A DNA stretch of 64,000 nucleotides from Agapanthus africanus (Eukaryota > Streptophyta > Magnoliopsida > Asparagales > Amaryllidaceae): assembly GCA_030015575.1 (NCBI GenBank), contig CM057337.1:296756044-296820043 (forward strand). The letters run 5' to 3'. The notes under the pieces were generated by a model. That model was not told the DNA's origin. It saw only the letters and a list, made by a program, of their open reading frames with translations, and made no database searches. Made by a program: the position numbers and the translations under genes. This document shows, piece after piece, positions 32,341 through 44,139 of the stretch (position 1 is the first letter of the stretch; the number at the start of each line of letters is the position of its first letter).

Positions 32341-35300
32341 CAGCGACCATTGACCCGACCCTAAGACTATGACTCAGTGACCAAGTTGACCAAACCTTCT
32401 TAACACAGGCTTTTGGATTGTCAAAGTTGCAAACCTCATTGCCACTCCCACTTTTACCCTTTTCTCCAGGACACCCCGTATTACTACGAACGTCCACTTC
32501 CATTGGACAAAACCCTCGTATGGTTAGATACGAACTCGAAAGAATTTATTCGAGGATGGTTTCAGGTTCTGGAGAAAACGGATAGGATTATTCAGTTGTC
32601 TTTTCCTTTTACCCTCTCTCAGGTTATGAGTACTCCTTGGTTTAGGGGTAGTACACCTATTACGCAAATTGGATTGTCTTCTTCCAAACCTTAGGCTGGT
32701 GCCGACCGGTAGGGAATGAAGAAAACCAATTAGCCTAACGATGGTGTACAGAAGGTATTAAGTTCAGACAAAGCAAGGGATTAGTAAGAGGGAAAAGTAA
32801 ATTGCAACAGATATTCACGACCAAACCAAGTATCCTTCGCCAATCCTAAATCACCTTTGTATTTCTCCAGGACACTCCGTATCACTACGAAGATCCATAG
32901 TTTATTGGATACTCCATCGTATGGTTATATACGAACTCGAAAGGAATTTATTCCAGTTCGGGGATGGATTCTGGTCCAGGAGAAATAGGAATAAGGTTTA
33001 TTCGGTTGTCTTTTATCTTCACCCTCTCTCATTGCGAGTGTTCCTAGGATTGGGACAGTACACCCATTATGCTTATTGGATAGTCTTCTTCCAAACCATA
33101 GGCTGGTGCCGAACGGTAGGGAAGGAAGAAAACCATTTGGCCTAAAGGGGTGTACAGAAGGTAAAGACTAAAGACATATGAAAGGATTTGGAGAGGTGGC
33201 AAAGAACTATACGGTTACAGTCGTGAATCTGGAAGAGGCATTACTAGGAATACCAGAATACCCCATCGGAACATTTCAATGTTTCAGTTTCACTGTGTAA
33301 TGTTAAAGGAAAACTGATTTCCCGATTAGACACTTGCTCCAGGGTATGTATTTACCAGGTATGATTCTCACATCTGTATGGTTTTACAGATGATGAGTGG
33401 GAGTAAGTTATTGGGAATTGGGTGATTATCCTCATTATATCGGGATTCGTTGTAATCGGTGATATTTGAGGAAATCACCTGGGCTGTTTGCCGGTCGGCA
33501 AATATTTGGTTTTGAATATCCGCTGTTATGCACCAATTTCAAATTGATATATCTGTACGTCTATTTTCATAGAGTGAGATATACCTTTCTGAAATTATGT
33601 CTACGACATTTACCTATATCAGTGGATGGTTAGGTAAGGAGCATTAAACAGCGGTGTAATTCTTCTTAACCATACGTACAGTTTTCAACCTACGACACAC
33701 AGTGAATGAGTTATCAGACTCAAGGGACTTATACAGAGTATTGTATGTTGTCCACGGTCCATCAGGACAAAGGGGTTGGTCCTCGTACTATATTCGGTTT
33801 ACTTATGACTTCTCTAGTTTTTAGACAGGTGTTTCGCGGAAACACAGGGTCTGAATTTTGAGAAGTTATAGGTATTTGAATAGAGTAGAGAACCAGGTGT
33901 AGCAAGTATCGGGATTCTTCAAAGAGATCGAAGATGTAGACACTTGTGCATGGTATTCAGTTGATAGTAATGATAAAGAGAACTTACTTCTCTTTCAGGT
34001 TACTCATAATTGGAAGCATTCCTAAGTTGAGTAACGCTGATCCGCCTCCTTCCATTAAGTTGACATGCACTGGAGACAGCTGCATGATTTGAATCTGGTT
34101 CAATTAAATCAGTGCCTCTGGTTCTATATTGGATATAGAACAGTTCATATCTTAACGATGTTAAGGTACGGGAAGTTGTCCGGTTTATGATTAAAACCAG
34201 ACACTGGACAACTCAAGGCACGTTTCTGTAATGGCTGTTTGTGGGTTGACCCAGGCTATGACGAGGGTTGATTTTCTACCATCTGGATGAACAATAGCGA
34301 TATTGTTCTAGACTCGCCACAGTTTTATTAAAAATGGATTTTTTCAGAAAACAGTAGTGGGAGTATGGTAGAACTGGAAGTGATTCCAGAACCACAAACG
34401 ATTACTGAAGATTTGATAAGGAACCTAAAGATTCAATCTGGATTGACATTCCATTGGCCACTCCGCAGATAAGGTGGGTAACTTCAGGCACCCGAGAGGT
34501 ACTCCGGTAGGCTCAAGGACGGTGACAGGGAGGTTCTTGTTTACCCACACTTGCCATTGCTGTTGTTCCAGACTATGAGACCCGGCAGGAGGATGAGTAT
34601 AGCGTCGTTCTGAACTCGCTTCAGAAGTGTACGTGTATATGACTCTTCCAGAGGGTTGTCGTAGTCAGTGGGAGCAGCGGAAGCATTGGTGGACAGGTAG
34701 CTTATGTCTATTTATAGACTAAAGCAGATGTAGCGGAGATAGATCATCTATTTCTGACGTGACAGTCATAGGTTTGACTTCATCAGAATAGGGGATGGAT
34801 CTGTTGAGAAGGTAGTAGGGTGTGATATCCTGGTATTTGGATGACATACACAAAGTAGGAAAGGAAACTCCTATACTACAGTCGGTTATACTTTGGTCGT
34901 CACACAGTGGTTTCTCCGCATGGGACTTGGACATTATATCAGACATACTGGTCACTAGATCTATGGTTTTAGATCTAGATTTGGGTGGTTTCCCAATCTG
35001 GGTACTTAGACAGCATTCTAAGAGTATTTAGAATGGACGACTCCTGGCACGGTAGTGTACCTGCAGGTAATGGAGTCACCCTCTCTAAAGGTGTCTTACA
35101 GACTAAAGGGGAGAGGGATGTGCATGATTGGCAGATCACTTGCTCAGGCAATTGAGTCAATCATGAAATGTCAAGTACCACACCAGATATTGTTCTTGCA
35201 CTAGATGCAATAAGTTGATATTGATCCGACCATGGAGAAACAGTCGGAAGCAGTTTTAGAACATAAGTGGATGTTCTAGGGATATGATATCGACAGCCTC

Positions 35301-35755
35301 ATTCGGGAAACAGTTATCATTCCAGGCTTCCAAGGTGACCTGGACGACAAGGAGGTTGTCAGAGTTATAGTTCTCCTTCTGACGAAGGGCAGTATTTTGG
35401 ACAGGTGGTCCAAGGCAATACTGAGGGAGGCATGGCGCAGGACACTGATTAAGTTCAGTTGACGATACAGTCTAAGAAGTTTGGATTTGGAGTTCATTTA
35501 TGAGCTATGTCCCATCAGACATCCAGACACATTCTAAGACAGGTATTGCTCATTTCGGGAGATGGGTTTTCTCCGCGAACATGAGATATAGAGAGACATA
35601 GAAAGAGACAACAAAGCGGATCCACTCACTGAGGCTATTCCTCAAACGCAATAGTTTCGCAAACGAGCTTTGTGAGACTGACCAGTAGAGGAGTTGGGTG
35701 TTCGGTATCACACGGGCTGTGAGTATGCGACATCGCAATAATTAGCCTTGAGTGC
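32341..35755 (+). pseudogene. A3 decayed copia pol
   Basis: Sequence similarity to B1 pol is visible in patches. The integrase patch starts near 33728 (CTTATACAGAG... against the B1 CTCATACACAG), with an AGAGAACCAG word near 33890. The end of RNase H lies near 35615 (GCGGATCCACTCACTGAGGC, equivalent to the ADPFTKA region). No frame stays open for more than about 100 codons. It includes the internal direct repeat of period about 401 bp (32461 and 32862). The stops are too dense to be sequencing error. Confidence 0.75.
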
Positions 35756-35766
35756 AAGTGGGAGAT
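35756..35766 (+). other. Polypurine tract of A3
   Basis: AAGTGGGAGAT immediately before the 3' LTR. Confidence 0.92.
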
Positions 35767-37992
35767 TGTTGGAGATAGTGCCCTCAGAGTCAATTATTAG
35801 GTCACAGGTACGTGATTGCAATGATTGATGGAGGACCTATCCCGGTAGGACAGTCTTACTCGAGATGATAGTATGCTATCTGGTTTACCTTTATCATCGT
35901 GTACTGTTTTAAGTGACCTGACACGTCGCTATTACACGTTGATAGAGCCCCTAGGATTCTTGCTTGACCACCAGCAGTATGAGGGCGATCATATAAGTGG
36001 GAGCTGGGGGTCTATAAGCATATCCTTAAAAGGTCCCTAGTCGTGAGAGTTTCGAGACAGGGCATCGATTCTCCATAGTAGACTAGTGTATACAGTCGAG
36101 ACCCCGACGAGGGGCGGTGGCCGGTCTCACAAGCCACTGGTGTCAGTTGGATCACCTAAGATGTATACAGGTGCTCATTGGGTTATGAGTACACCGGACA
36201 GGACTCGCCGGGAACATGCTAGTTGGTCATATACCAGACGTCAGATGGCAGTTCCCTGGTGACATGTGTGCAGGTTAGTTCATCGACCTGGGGATCGTCA
36301 TTTGTCTCGTGTGAGTTCCCACTGTACTTTGATTACTACCCTACCACGGCTCAAAGGAGTCGTGCAAACAGGTTTTAGTTGGCTACAGTCCCGAGCCACA
36401 TGGAGGCAGTGAGCGTATCTTCAGGGGTTCGTCTCTCCCGGTATTGGGGGTGAGGTCGTGCTGTGTCTAGGAGAGCCATTACACGAAGCCCTCGGCCGAG
36501 GCAAGGAGATTTACTGGTAGGTATTCCAGTAGTATCTCAGGGTGTTCTGGGCTACACTCCGACACGACTTGTACCGCTTTTGGGGGTCTGACTTTTACCA
36601 ACCCCCTAGGCCCGCCATGCGATGCTCATAGACGAACGGACCGGACTGTACGGATATTGTCACTGACAGGCTCAGTAGGGAGTCAGGCTGAGTTCGCTCA
36701 CAGACGTCCCTTTTAGTCAGTACCTGGTAGCCCGTTACGTATTGGCTTATACCTCTGACGTGCTAGTGGTTAAATCCACAACCAAGGTGTTGACGAGTCT
36801 TTAGAGTCCCCCACATTCAGTTACTCAGCTTTCGGGCGAAAGGTTGTAGAGGCCGTATGGAGATATGGCAAGGTCCGATCAGATACGTGCGGTATTGCAC
36901 GGATCAGGATCGGACAGTTTGTACTATAGGCCGTATGGATATATGGCAGGGTTCGATCAGATACGTGCGGCATTGCACGGATCAGGATCGAACGGATATT
37001 ACTAGCCGGTTTTGGTATAAGCCGGATCCTAGTATAGTACAGTGTAGACTTTGTCTCATTGCATTTGTATTTCGGTCGAAATACAAATGCGGGTGTGTAT
37101 GCACAGTATCGGGGTTTTCCTGTAATTTATTACGGGACCAGTTTTCTGGAGTTGCCAGTTTGCTTTCCGTTTCGGCCGATTTCATTTGTATCGTTCATTG
37201 GCCGAAGATTGGTGGAGGAGGGCTTATTTGCATTGTTGCAAATAAGTATTTGTGGAGGGGGTCTTTGCTTATTGGTTGGATCATGATGGTTGCTCCATTG
37301 ACCTTGACTTCTTGACTTCTTCATGATGGCTTGACCATTTGGAGTCATCATGGTTGCTTTGGAGTGTTTGTTTTTGTTTGTGATGATATTGTTTTGATCA
37401 TCACTCATTATTCTTCCTTCCATGATAGCTCACCCACTCCCTTGTCTTTCATTTGACTTCACTCCATTCCCACCTACCACCATCATGCTTGGCCGGCCAC
37501 TAGTGAGGGTAGGGGCTTTTCTTTTGGTAGTGAGAAAATTGTCACATTCATTCTTTGCATGATACATTTTTTCCTCACCTCTCTCCAAGTTCTTTTTCCT
37601 CCCCCACAAAGGCATCTCCATGAACCCCAAATGAGACTTGAGGACTATATATTCTACAGCGAACCTTGGGCACGTCGAGTAGCCGGCTTCGTGCCCGAGT
37701 TGCCTCGGCATTGAGGTGGGAGCCCGTAAAAGAAGTAGGCGATGTGGTGCGCTTCCGGCGACGAGGAGGAGACGGGACATTCCGCAGGAGATCGGGACGA
37801 TGACGAGAAGACCGGAGGACTTGGATCGTCGGTATATCTCTATTCCCTTTCTTGTAGTTAGCTAGGACTAATTAATGGTTCGATCCGGGTATTAGTGCGC
37901 GGCGGTTTGCCAGTTCAAGAAAATTTAAAGTTTATCACCGCTTCCGCATTTGGCCGTCGGATTGACGGCCGGGCCGCCGCCGTGCACTTACA
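35767..37992 (+). repeat. 3' LTR of element A3
   Basis: Same length as the 5' LTR (2226 bp), with about 11 scattered substitutions and no indel seen. It is followed by the CTTGT target duplication. Confidence 0.95.
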
Positions 37993-37997
37993 CTTGT

Positions 37998-38776
37998 TGC
38001 CCTCTAAAACCCGGCTATCCGTGCACCCCACCGCGGGGTAATCCTAGTACAGAAAGTAAAATATACATACAACGGGTAAATCGACCGCAACCGGGTCGTG
38101 CCCCAAAAGAATAATACAAACAGGCAGTGATGGCAGTCCACATGACGGACGCTCGCCCCGCAATATCAAATGTACATAATACAACAAAACTGTACTAGCA
38201 TTGCATCCAGGCTATCCCCCACGACCGATCCGCAACATCACAGCAAAAACACAGAACATCAACGTGAAAGTCACGTTCTCAAATCCGTCTAACCGGGCTA
38301 TAGCAGTTAGACTGGATTTACCGATCAAGTGACATTCACGGTCGCAGATATAATGTAAATACTGTGAAATAATGTGTTTAAAATATCCGATCGATCAAAA
38401 ATTAACAAGTGGGCCCCCAAACAATACTGTAGCACTCACAGAAATTCTGGGCCCAATTTTAATATTCCAAAATCCTTATTTTTAGCCCACAAGCCCACTG
38501 CAAAAAAACGATAACATGATCCCTCATTCCTTCGGCGGAACCGCGGCCAATAAGGGGTTACGGCCGCTGTTCCGCGGTCATACGGAGGGATCGTGTTGTC
38601 GAATTTTTCCAGTGTTCTTAGAACTCCCTGCACATCATTCTGAGACAACCTGAAAAATTTTTGGACTTCAAAAAATTTCGACAGAAAACTGATGTAAAGA
38701 AAAACACGGGTTTTTGGAATTTTGGTCGATCGGAAATGCAAACACATCAAACAAAGCTAGACGAAGTTAATGGCGA
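37998..38776 (-). other. A2 leader, primer-proximal segment
   Basis: The remainder of A2 after A3. Read on the minus strand it runs from the primer site to the A3 insertion point, homologous to 30059-30835 of A3 (reverse). It holds the GC-rich hairpin at 38537-38573, here with one mismatch in the stem. A 104-codon ORF on the minus strand (38436-38750) covers the hairpin but is not conserved in A1 or A3. Confidence 0.85.
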
Positions 38777-38789
38777 GGCTCTGATACCA
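38777..38789 (-). other. Primer-binding site of A2 (initiator tRNA-Met)
   Basis: The minus strand reads TGGTATCAGAGCC, one base from the LTR end at 38791. Confidence 0.92.
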
Positions 38790-38790
38790 C

Positions 38791-41018
38791 TGTAAGTGCA
38801 CGGCGGCGCCCCGGCCGTCAATCCGACGGCCAAATGCGGAAGCGGTGATAAACTTTAATTTTGCGAACTTAGCAAACCGGCACCACCGCGCACTAAACCT
38901 CGGATCGGGCCATTAAACTAGTTCTAGCTAACTACAAGATGGGAAGAGATATATACCGAGTGATCCGAGTCCTCCGGTCTTCTCGTCGTCGTCCCGATCT
39001 CCCGCGGAAAGTCCGGTCTCCATCTCCTCGCCGGAAGGGCACCACGTCGCCTGTATCTTTTACGGGCTCCCACCTCAATACCGAGGCAACTCGGGAGCGA
39101 AGTTGGCTGGCCGACGCGTCCAAGATTTGCTGTAGAAAGTGTAGTGTAGAGGCTATGTCTCATTAGGGGTTTTGTTGCCATTTGAAGATGATGGAGGAAA
39201 CAAGATACGGAAAAATGGTGCTTGCATTTTTCCTAGCATGAAATGAGATCAAGAAAAATCCCACAAGCTCAAAATGAAATTCTCTCATATTTTTCTCACA
39301 AGTGTAGCCCCTTCTCATCAAGTGAGAATGGTGGAGGAATGATATATCAAAACTAACAAGAAGGGAGGTGAGTGTAGGAAAAGGTGGAGGGTGACCCCTT
39401 CCTTCAAGGTAAACCTCAAATCAAACCCTTAATCAACCCATATCCTATCAAATCTCATAAAAGCAAAAACCATCATGAAAAAGCAAAGATGCTTATCCTA
39501 TCATAATGAATACATTTGCAAGAAACCCCCTCCACAAATGTTATTTGCACAATTGCAAATAACCCCCTCCATCGGAAAAGTCCGGCCGGGAAAGAACAAA
39601 GGAAAACCGGCCGGAACGGAATGCAAACTGGCAACTCCAGAAAACTGGTCCCGTAATTAATTACAGGAAAACCCCGCTACTGCATATACATGCCCGCATT
39701 TGTATTCCGACCGGATACAAATGCAATGAGACAAAATCTACACTGTACTATACTAGGATCCGGCTTAAACCAAAGCCGGCTAGTAATATCCGTCCGATCC
39801 TGATCCGTGCAATACCGCACGTATCTGATCGAACCCTGCCATATATCTATATGGCCTCTAGTACAAACCGTCCGATCCTGATCCGTGCAATACCGCACGT
39901 ATCTGATCGGACCCTGCTATATCTCCATACGGCCTCTACAGCGTTTCGCCCGAAAGCCTGAGTAACTGAAAGTGTGGAGGACTCTAAAGACTCGTCATTA
40001 CTATGGCTGTGGATTTAACCACTAGCACGTCAGAGGTATAAGCCAATACGTAACGGGCCACCAGCTATTGACCAAAAGGGACGTCGATGAGCGAACTCAT
40101 CCTGACACCCTACTGAGCCTGTCAGTGACAATATCCGCACAGTCCGGTCCGTTCGTCTATGAGCATCGCATGGCGGGCCTAGGGGGTTTCTAAAAGTCAG
40201 ACCCCCAAAAGCGGTACAAGTCGTGTCGGAGTGTAGCCCAGAACACCCTGAAATACTACTGAAATACCTACCAGTAAATCTCCTGCCTTGGCCAAGGACT
40301 TCGTGTAATGGCTCTCCTAGACACAGCGCGACCTCACCCCCAATACCGGGAGAGACGAACCCCTGAAGATCCGCTCACTGCCTCCATGTGGCTCGGGACT
40401 GTACCCAACTAAAACCTGTTTGCACGACTCCTTTGAGCCGTGGTAGGGTAGTAATCAAAGCACAGTGGGAACTCACACGAGACAAATGACGATCTCAGGT
40501 CGATGAACTAACCTGTACACATGTCACTAGGGAACTGCTATCTGACGTCAGGTATAAGACCAACTAGCATGTTCCCGGCGAGTCCTGTCCGGTGTACTCA
40601 TAACCCAATGAGCACCTGTATATATCTTAGGTGAACCAACTGACACCAGTGGCTTGTGAGACCGGCCACCGCCCCTCGTCGGGGTCTCGACTGTATACAC
40701 TAGTCTACTCTGGAGAAACGATGCCCTGTCTCGAATCTCCCACGACTAGGGACCTTTTAAGGATGTGCTTATAGACCCCAGCTCCCACTTATATGATCGC
40801 CCTCATACTGCTGGTGGTCAAGCAAGAATCCTAGGGGCTCTACCAACGTGTAATAGCGACTTGTCAGGTCACCTAAAGCAGAACACGATGATAAAGATAA
40901 ACCAGATAGCATACTATCATCTCGAACAAGACTGTCCTACCGGGATAGGTCCTCCCTCAATCATTGCAATCACGTGCCTGTGATCCAATAATTGACTCTG
41001 AGGGCACTATCTCCAACA
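38791..41018 (-). repeat. 5' LTR of element A2
   Basis: 2228 bp, identical in length to 20669-22896. It ends CCAACA and is followed by the ATACA target duplication at 41019-41023, after which A1 sequence resumes. Confidence 0.93.
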
Positions 41019-41023
41019 ATACA

Positions 41024-41369
41024 GAGTATTGTTGTTGTCCAGTGTCCATTAGGACAGAGGGGTTGGTCCTCGTACTATATTCTGTTTACTTTTAACTTCT
41101 CTAGTTCTTAGACATGTGTTTCGCAGAAACACAGGGTCTGAGTTTTGAGGAGTTATTGGTATAAGAATAGAGTAGAGAACCAGGTTTTGCAAGTATTGGG
41201 ATTCTTCAAGGTGATCGAAGATTTAGATACTTGTATATGGTATTCAGTTGATAGTAATGAGAACTTGCTTCTCTTTCAGGTTACTCATAATTGGAAGCAT
41301 TCCTAAGTTGAGTAACGTTGATCGGCCTCTTTCCATTTAGTTGACATGCACTGGTGACAGCTGCATGAT
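41024..41369 (+). pseudogene. A1 decayed pol, integrase-region segment
   Basis: Continues A1 after A2; it matches A3 from about 33740 to 34084. It is cut by B2 at 41370. The bases ATGAT (41365-41369) are the likely B2 target duplication. Confidence 0.8.
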
Positions 41370-43400
41370 TGTAAGTCCACGTTGCCCACCTCGGTGCTTG
41401 CGGGGAGGCGGAAAACGGAATAAAAATCGGATTTTTATGAGCTTAGGCAACATGGACTAGACTATGAAGGATCTTTACTAAACAAAAACTTGCTAAAGCT
41501 AACTAGAAACTAGCTAAGTGCTAGAAAGGTTATACCTTGGGCTTTAAGTCCTTCTCTCCTTGCTCCTTGGAGTAGTGGAAGGAGGTCACCTTGTCGTCTT
41601 CTCCCGTCAAAGAAAGATCCACCCGAAAGCCTCAGCCTTTGGCTTCAACTCCAAGCTAGAAGTAACTAGGGTTCAAGAAGTGCTAGTCCTTCAACCCTAG
41701 ATGAGAGTAAAGATGATCAGGAGAGGGTTTTTCTCAAGCTCAAGTGTTTCTCAACACATGAGAGGGAGAGAGCTTGAGGGAGAGGAAGAACAAGAGTGAG
41801 AAATGAAATGATAGAAAGAGAATAATGTGAACCATTCTCACTAATATGTGTATATTATTTTAATTAAATAATTAGCTAGATAATTGTCATGGCTAATCAT
41901 GACATGACCATTATCATTTCAATTTGCAAGGATCAAAAAGCATCTTCCAAAAGAAATGATGATGGTCAAAGTGTCAACCTAGGTCAACAAGTCAAGGAGG
42001 TCAAATGGTCAACAACCATAACCATGCATAATTATCAAACTAATTATCAATTAACTATAACACACACATAAGCATTAGGGTTAATAAAATGACAATAGCC
42101 ATTTACCCTAATCAAGGTCCTCTCCCTCAATCTCAAGCAACTGTGCATACGCACCCGCATTCGTGATCCGAGGAACACGAATACAATGAGAAAAACCAAT
42201 CCCAAATCATATACTAGGATCCGGCTTAAACCAAAGCCCGCTAGTATAAACTGTCCGGACAGCAAACGTGCACAAGTGCGCGAATGCGAACGAACCCTGT
42301 CGCAAAACCATGCGACCTCTACTCATTTTGCCTAAAGGCGAATAGCTCTCTGTGTGGGACTCTAAAGACTCGACACTACGCAGGCAGTGGGTTTAACCAC
42401 AGACCGCAAGCGGCACTAGCTGTACGTAACGGTCCCCAAGTAGATGTCGATAAGAAGACTGACGAGGTGATCCCCATCTGAACTCCTACTGAGCCTGTAT
42501 GTGACAGTCTCCGTACAGTCCGGTCTGTTCGTCTGATACATCGCATGGTGGGCCTAGGGGGGCGGTGAACGTCAGTCCCCTAATAGCGGTACAAGTCGTG
42601 TCGGAGTGTAGCCCAGAACACCCTGAGATAACACTGGAAACCTACAAGTATATCTCGCTTGCCCTGGCCAGGGACTACTCGTGTAATGGCTCTCCTGGAC
42701 ACAGCGCGATGTCAACCCCTAATACCGGGAGAGACGAATCCTGTCTAACCGTCACTGCCTCCAAGTGCTTCGGGACTGCACCCAAAAACTACCTGTTTGC
42801 ACAACTCCTTTGAGCCGTGGTAGGGTAGTAATCAAAGTGCAGTGGGAACACACTCAAGGCAAAGTGACAGTGTCAAGTCAACGGACTAAGCTATACTCAT
42901 GTCACCTGAGAATTGATAACTGACGATAGGTATAATACCAACCAACAGTTCCCGACGAGTCCTGTCCAGTGTACTCGTAACCTAACGAGCACCCGCATAC
43001 TATCTCATGTACGACGTACTGACGGCTGTGGGACAGACCGTCTCCCACGCTGGGATGAGAAGCGCATACGCTAGTCTACTCCGGAGTATCGATGCCCTGT
43101 CTCGATAGTCCAACGACTAGGGACCTGTATAAGGATGTGCTTATAGATCACCAAGCTCCCACGAGTGTGAGCGCCATCACAACGCTGGTAATCAAGCAAA
43201 GATCCTAAGGGCTCTACTAATATGTATATCTGCAATATGCTAAAAGAAACACATGCACATATTAAAGCAGAGACAAACCAAGTAGCATACTACCATTTCG
43301 AGCAAGACTGTATATACAACTGTGAATATCCCAAGCTTCCATCAAGTAATATACAAACTAGTATGATACAGTAATGGCCTCTAGGGCATATACACTAACA
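41370..43400 (-). repeat. 3' LTR of element B2
   Basis: The plus view is TGTAAGTCCACG...ACTAACA, 2031 bp, homologous to the B1 LTRs along its full length. Its end reads TGTAAGTCCACG, the third variant of this terminus in the window. Confidence 0.9.
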
Positions 43401-43411
43401 ATCTCCCACTT
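43401..43411 (-). other. Polypurine tract of B2
   Basis: The minus strand reads AAGTGGGAGAT, the same as in B1 and A3. Confidence 0.9.
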
Positions 43412-43414
43412 GCA

Positions 43415-44139
43415 CTAAGGCCATGTACTGGCGTATCGAAGACCTATCATCTCGATCAGCCGCTCGAACTGAGTCTGGGGTAGGGCCTTCGTGAGTGGAT
43501 ATGCAGTGTTATTCTCCGTATTAACTCTCTTCACCTCGATCTCCTGGCGATCTATGATCTCCCTGATCAGGTGGTACCGCCTCAAAATGTGCCTGGACTT
43601 CTGATGGGACCTGGGTTCCTTCGCTAAAGCTATAGCTCCGTTGTTGTCACAATACAGCGGTATTGGATCAACAATGGTAGGAACCACCTGAAGCTCCGTA
43701 AGGAACTTCTTCATCCAGACAGCTTCCTTTGCGGCATCGCAAGCAGCTATGTACTCCTCTTCCATAGTTGAGTCAGCAACGGTCTCCTGCTTGGAACTCT
43801 TCCAGCAAACCACCCCTCCATTGAGGGTAAAGACATAACCCGACATGGACTTGGAGTCATCCTTGTCACTCTGGAAGCTGGAGTCAGCAAAGGCCTCGAG
43901 CTGGAGGTCTTTTCCGCCATACACCAAGAACATCTCCTTAGTCCTTCTCAGGTACTTTAGAATGTTCTTTACCGCTATCTAGTGTTTCTCCCCTGGGTTT
44001 GACTGATACCGGCTTACAACGCTCAATGCGTATGCTATATCTGGTCTGGTACACAACATCGCATACATTATAGAGCCTACCGCAGAAGCGTAGGGTATAA
44101 TAGACATGCGATCCCTCTCCAAATCAGTCTTGGGAGACA
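43415..44139 (-). pseudogene. pol: B2 pol, RNase H and end of RT, with premature stop
   Basis: Matches the last part of B1 Pol. RNase H residues are present (DSSFQSD, DNNGAIALAKEP, ALPQTQFERL), and a good frame runs from 43933 to the stop at 43415. Upstream, the Trp codon in the GEDHW region of B1 is TAG here (43979-43981), which truncates the RT connection. One acidic RNase H site reads TMEEEY instead of TMEAEY. Element D then interrupts the gene within the sequence equivalent to B1 residues around 866-870. Confidence 0.88.

Larger units (their letters stand above)
27819..37992 (+). mobile_element. Element A3: complete, recent, non-autonomous copia element
   Basis: 10,174 bp with two 2226-bp LTRs, primer site, polypurine tract and CTTGT target duplications at 27814-27818 and 37993-37997. 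I counted about 11 differences between the LTRs (about 0.5%), so the insertion is recent. Its pol is unreadable and gag is absent. A3 must have been copied by proteins from another element. It lies inside A2 in the opposite direction. Confidence 0.95.
20669..41018 (-). mobile_element. Element A2: non-autonomous copia element carrying A3
   Basis: Both LTRs are 2228 bp, and the target duplications ATACA match at 20664-20668 and 41019-41023. Removing A3 and one CTTGT leaves an element of about 10.17 kb, the same size as A3. About 35 differences between the LTRs counted by eye (about 1.6%) place it earlier than A3, as nesting requires. It has no gag and no readable pol. Confidence 0.93.
5204..41369 (+). 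mobile_element. Element A1: non-autonomous Ty1/copia element, interrupted three times
   Basis: A1 has a 2131-bp 5' LTR, an initiator-Met primer site at 7335, a leader and a decayed copia pol. Its own sequence is split into 5204-7927, 17559-20668 and 41024-41369 by insertions of B1, A2 and B2. Joining the pieces reproduces the order seen in uninterrupted A3. Its 3' end is not in the window. It lacks the 78-bp LTR duplication of A2 and A3, so it is a different, probably earlier, branch of the family. Confidence 0.88.
41370..44139 (-). mobile_element. Element B2: second Angela-type copia element, 3' part only
   Basis: 3' LTR, polypurine tract and the end of pol, close to B1 but clearly diverged (several percent by eye). 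It is cut at 44139/44140 by element D; the rest lies beyond the window. The bases AGACA at 44135-44139 would be the D target duplication. Confidence 0.9.
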
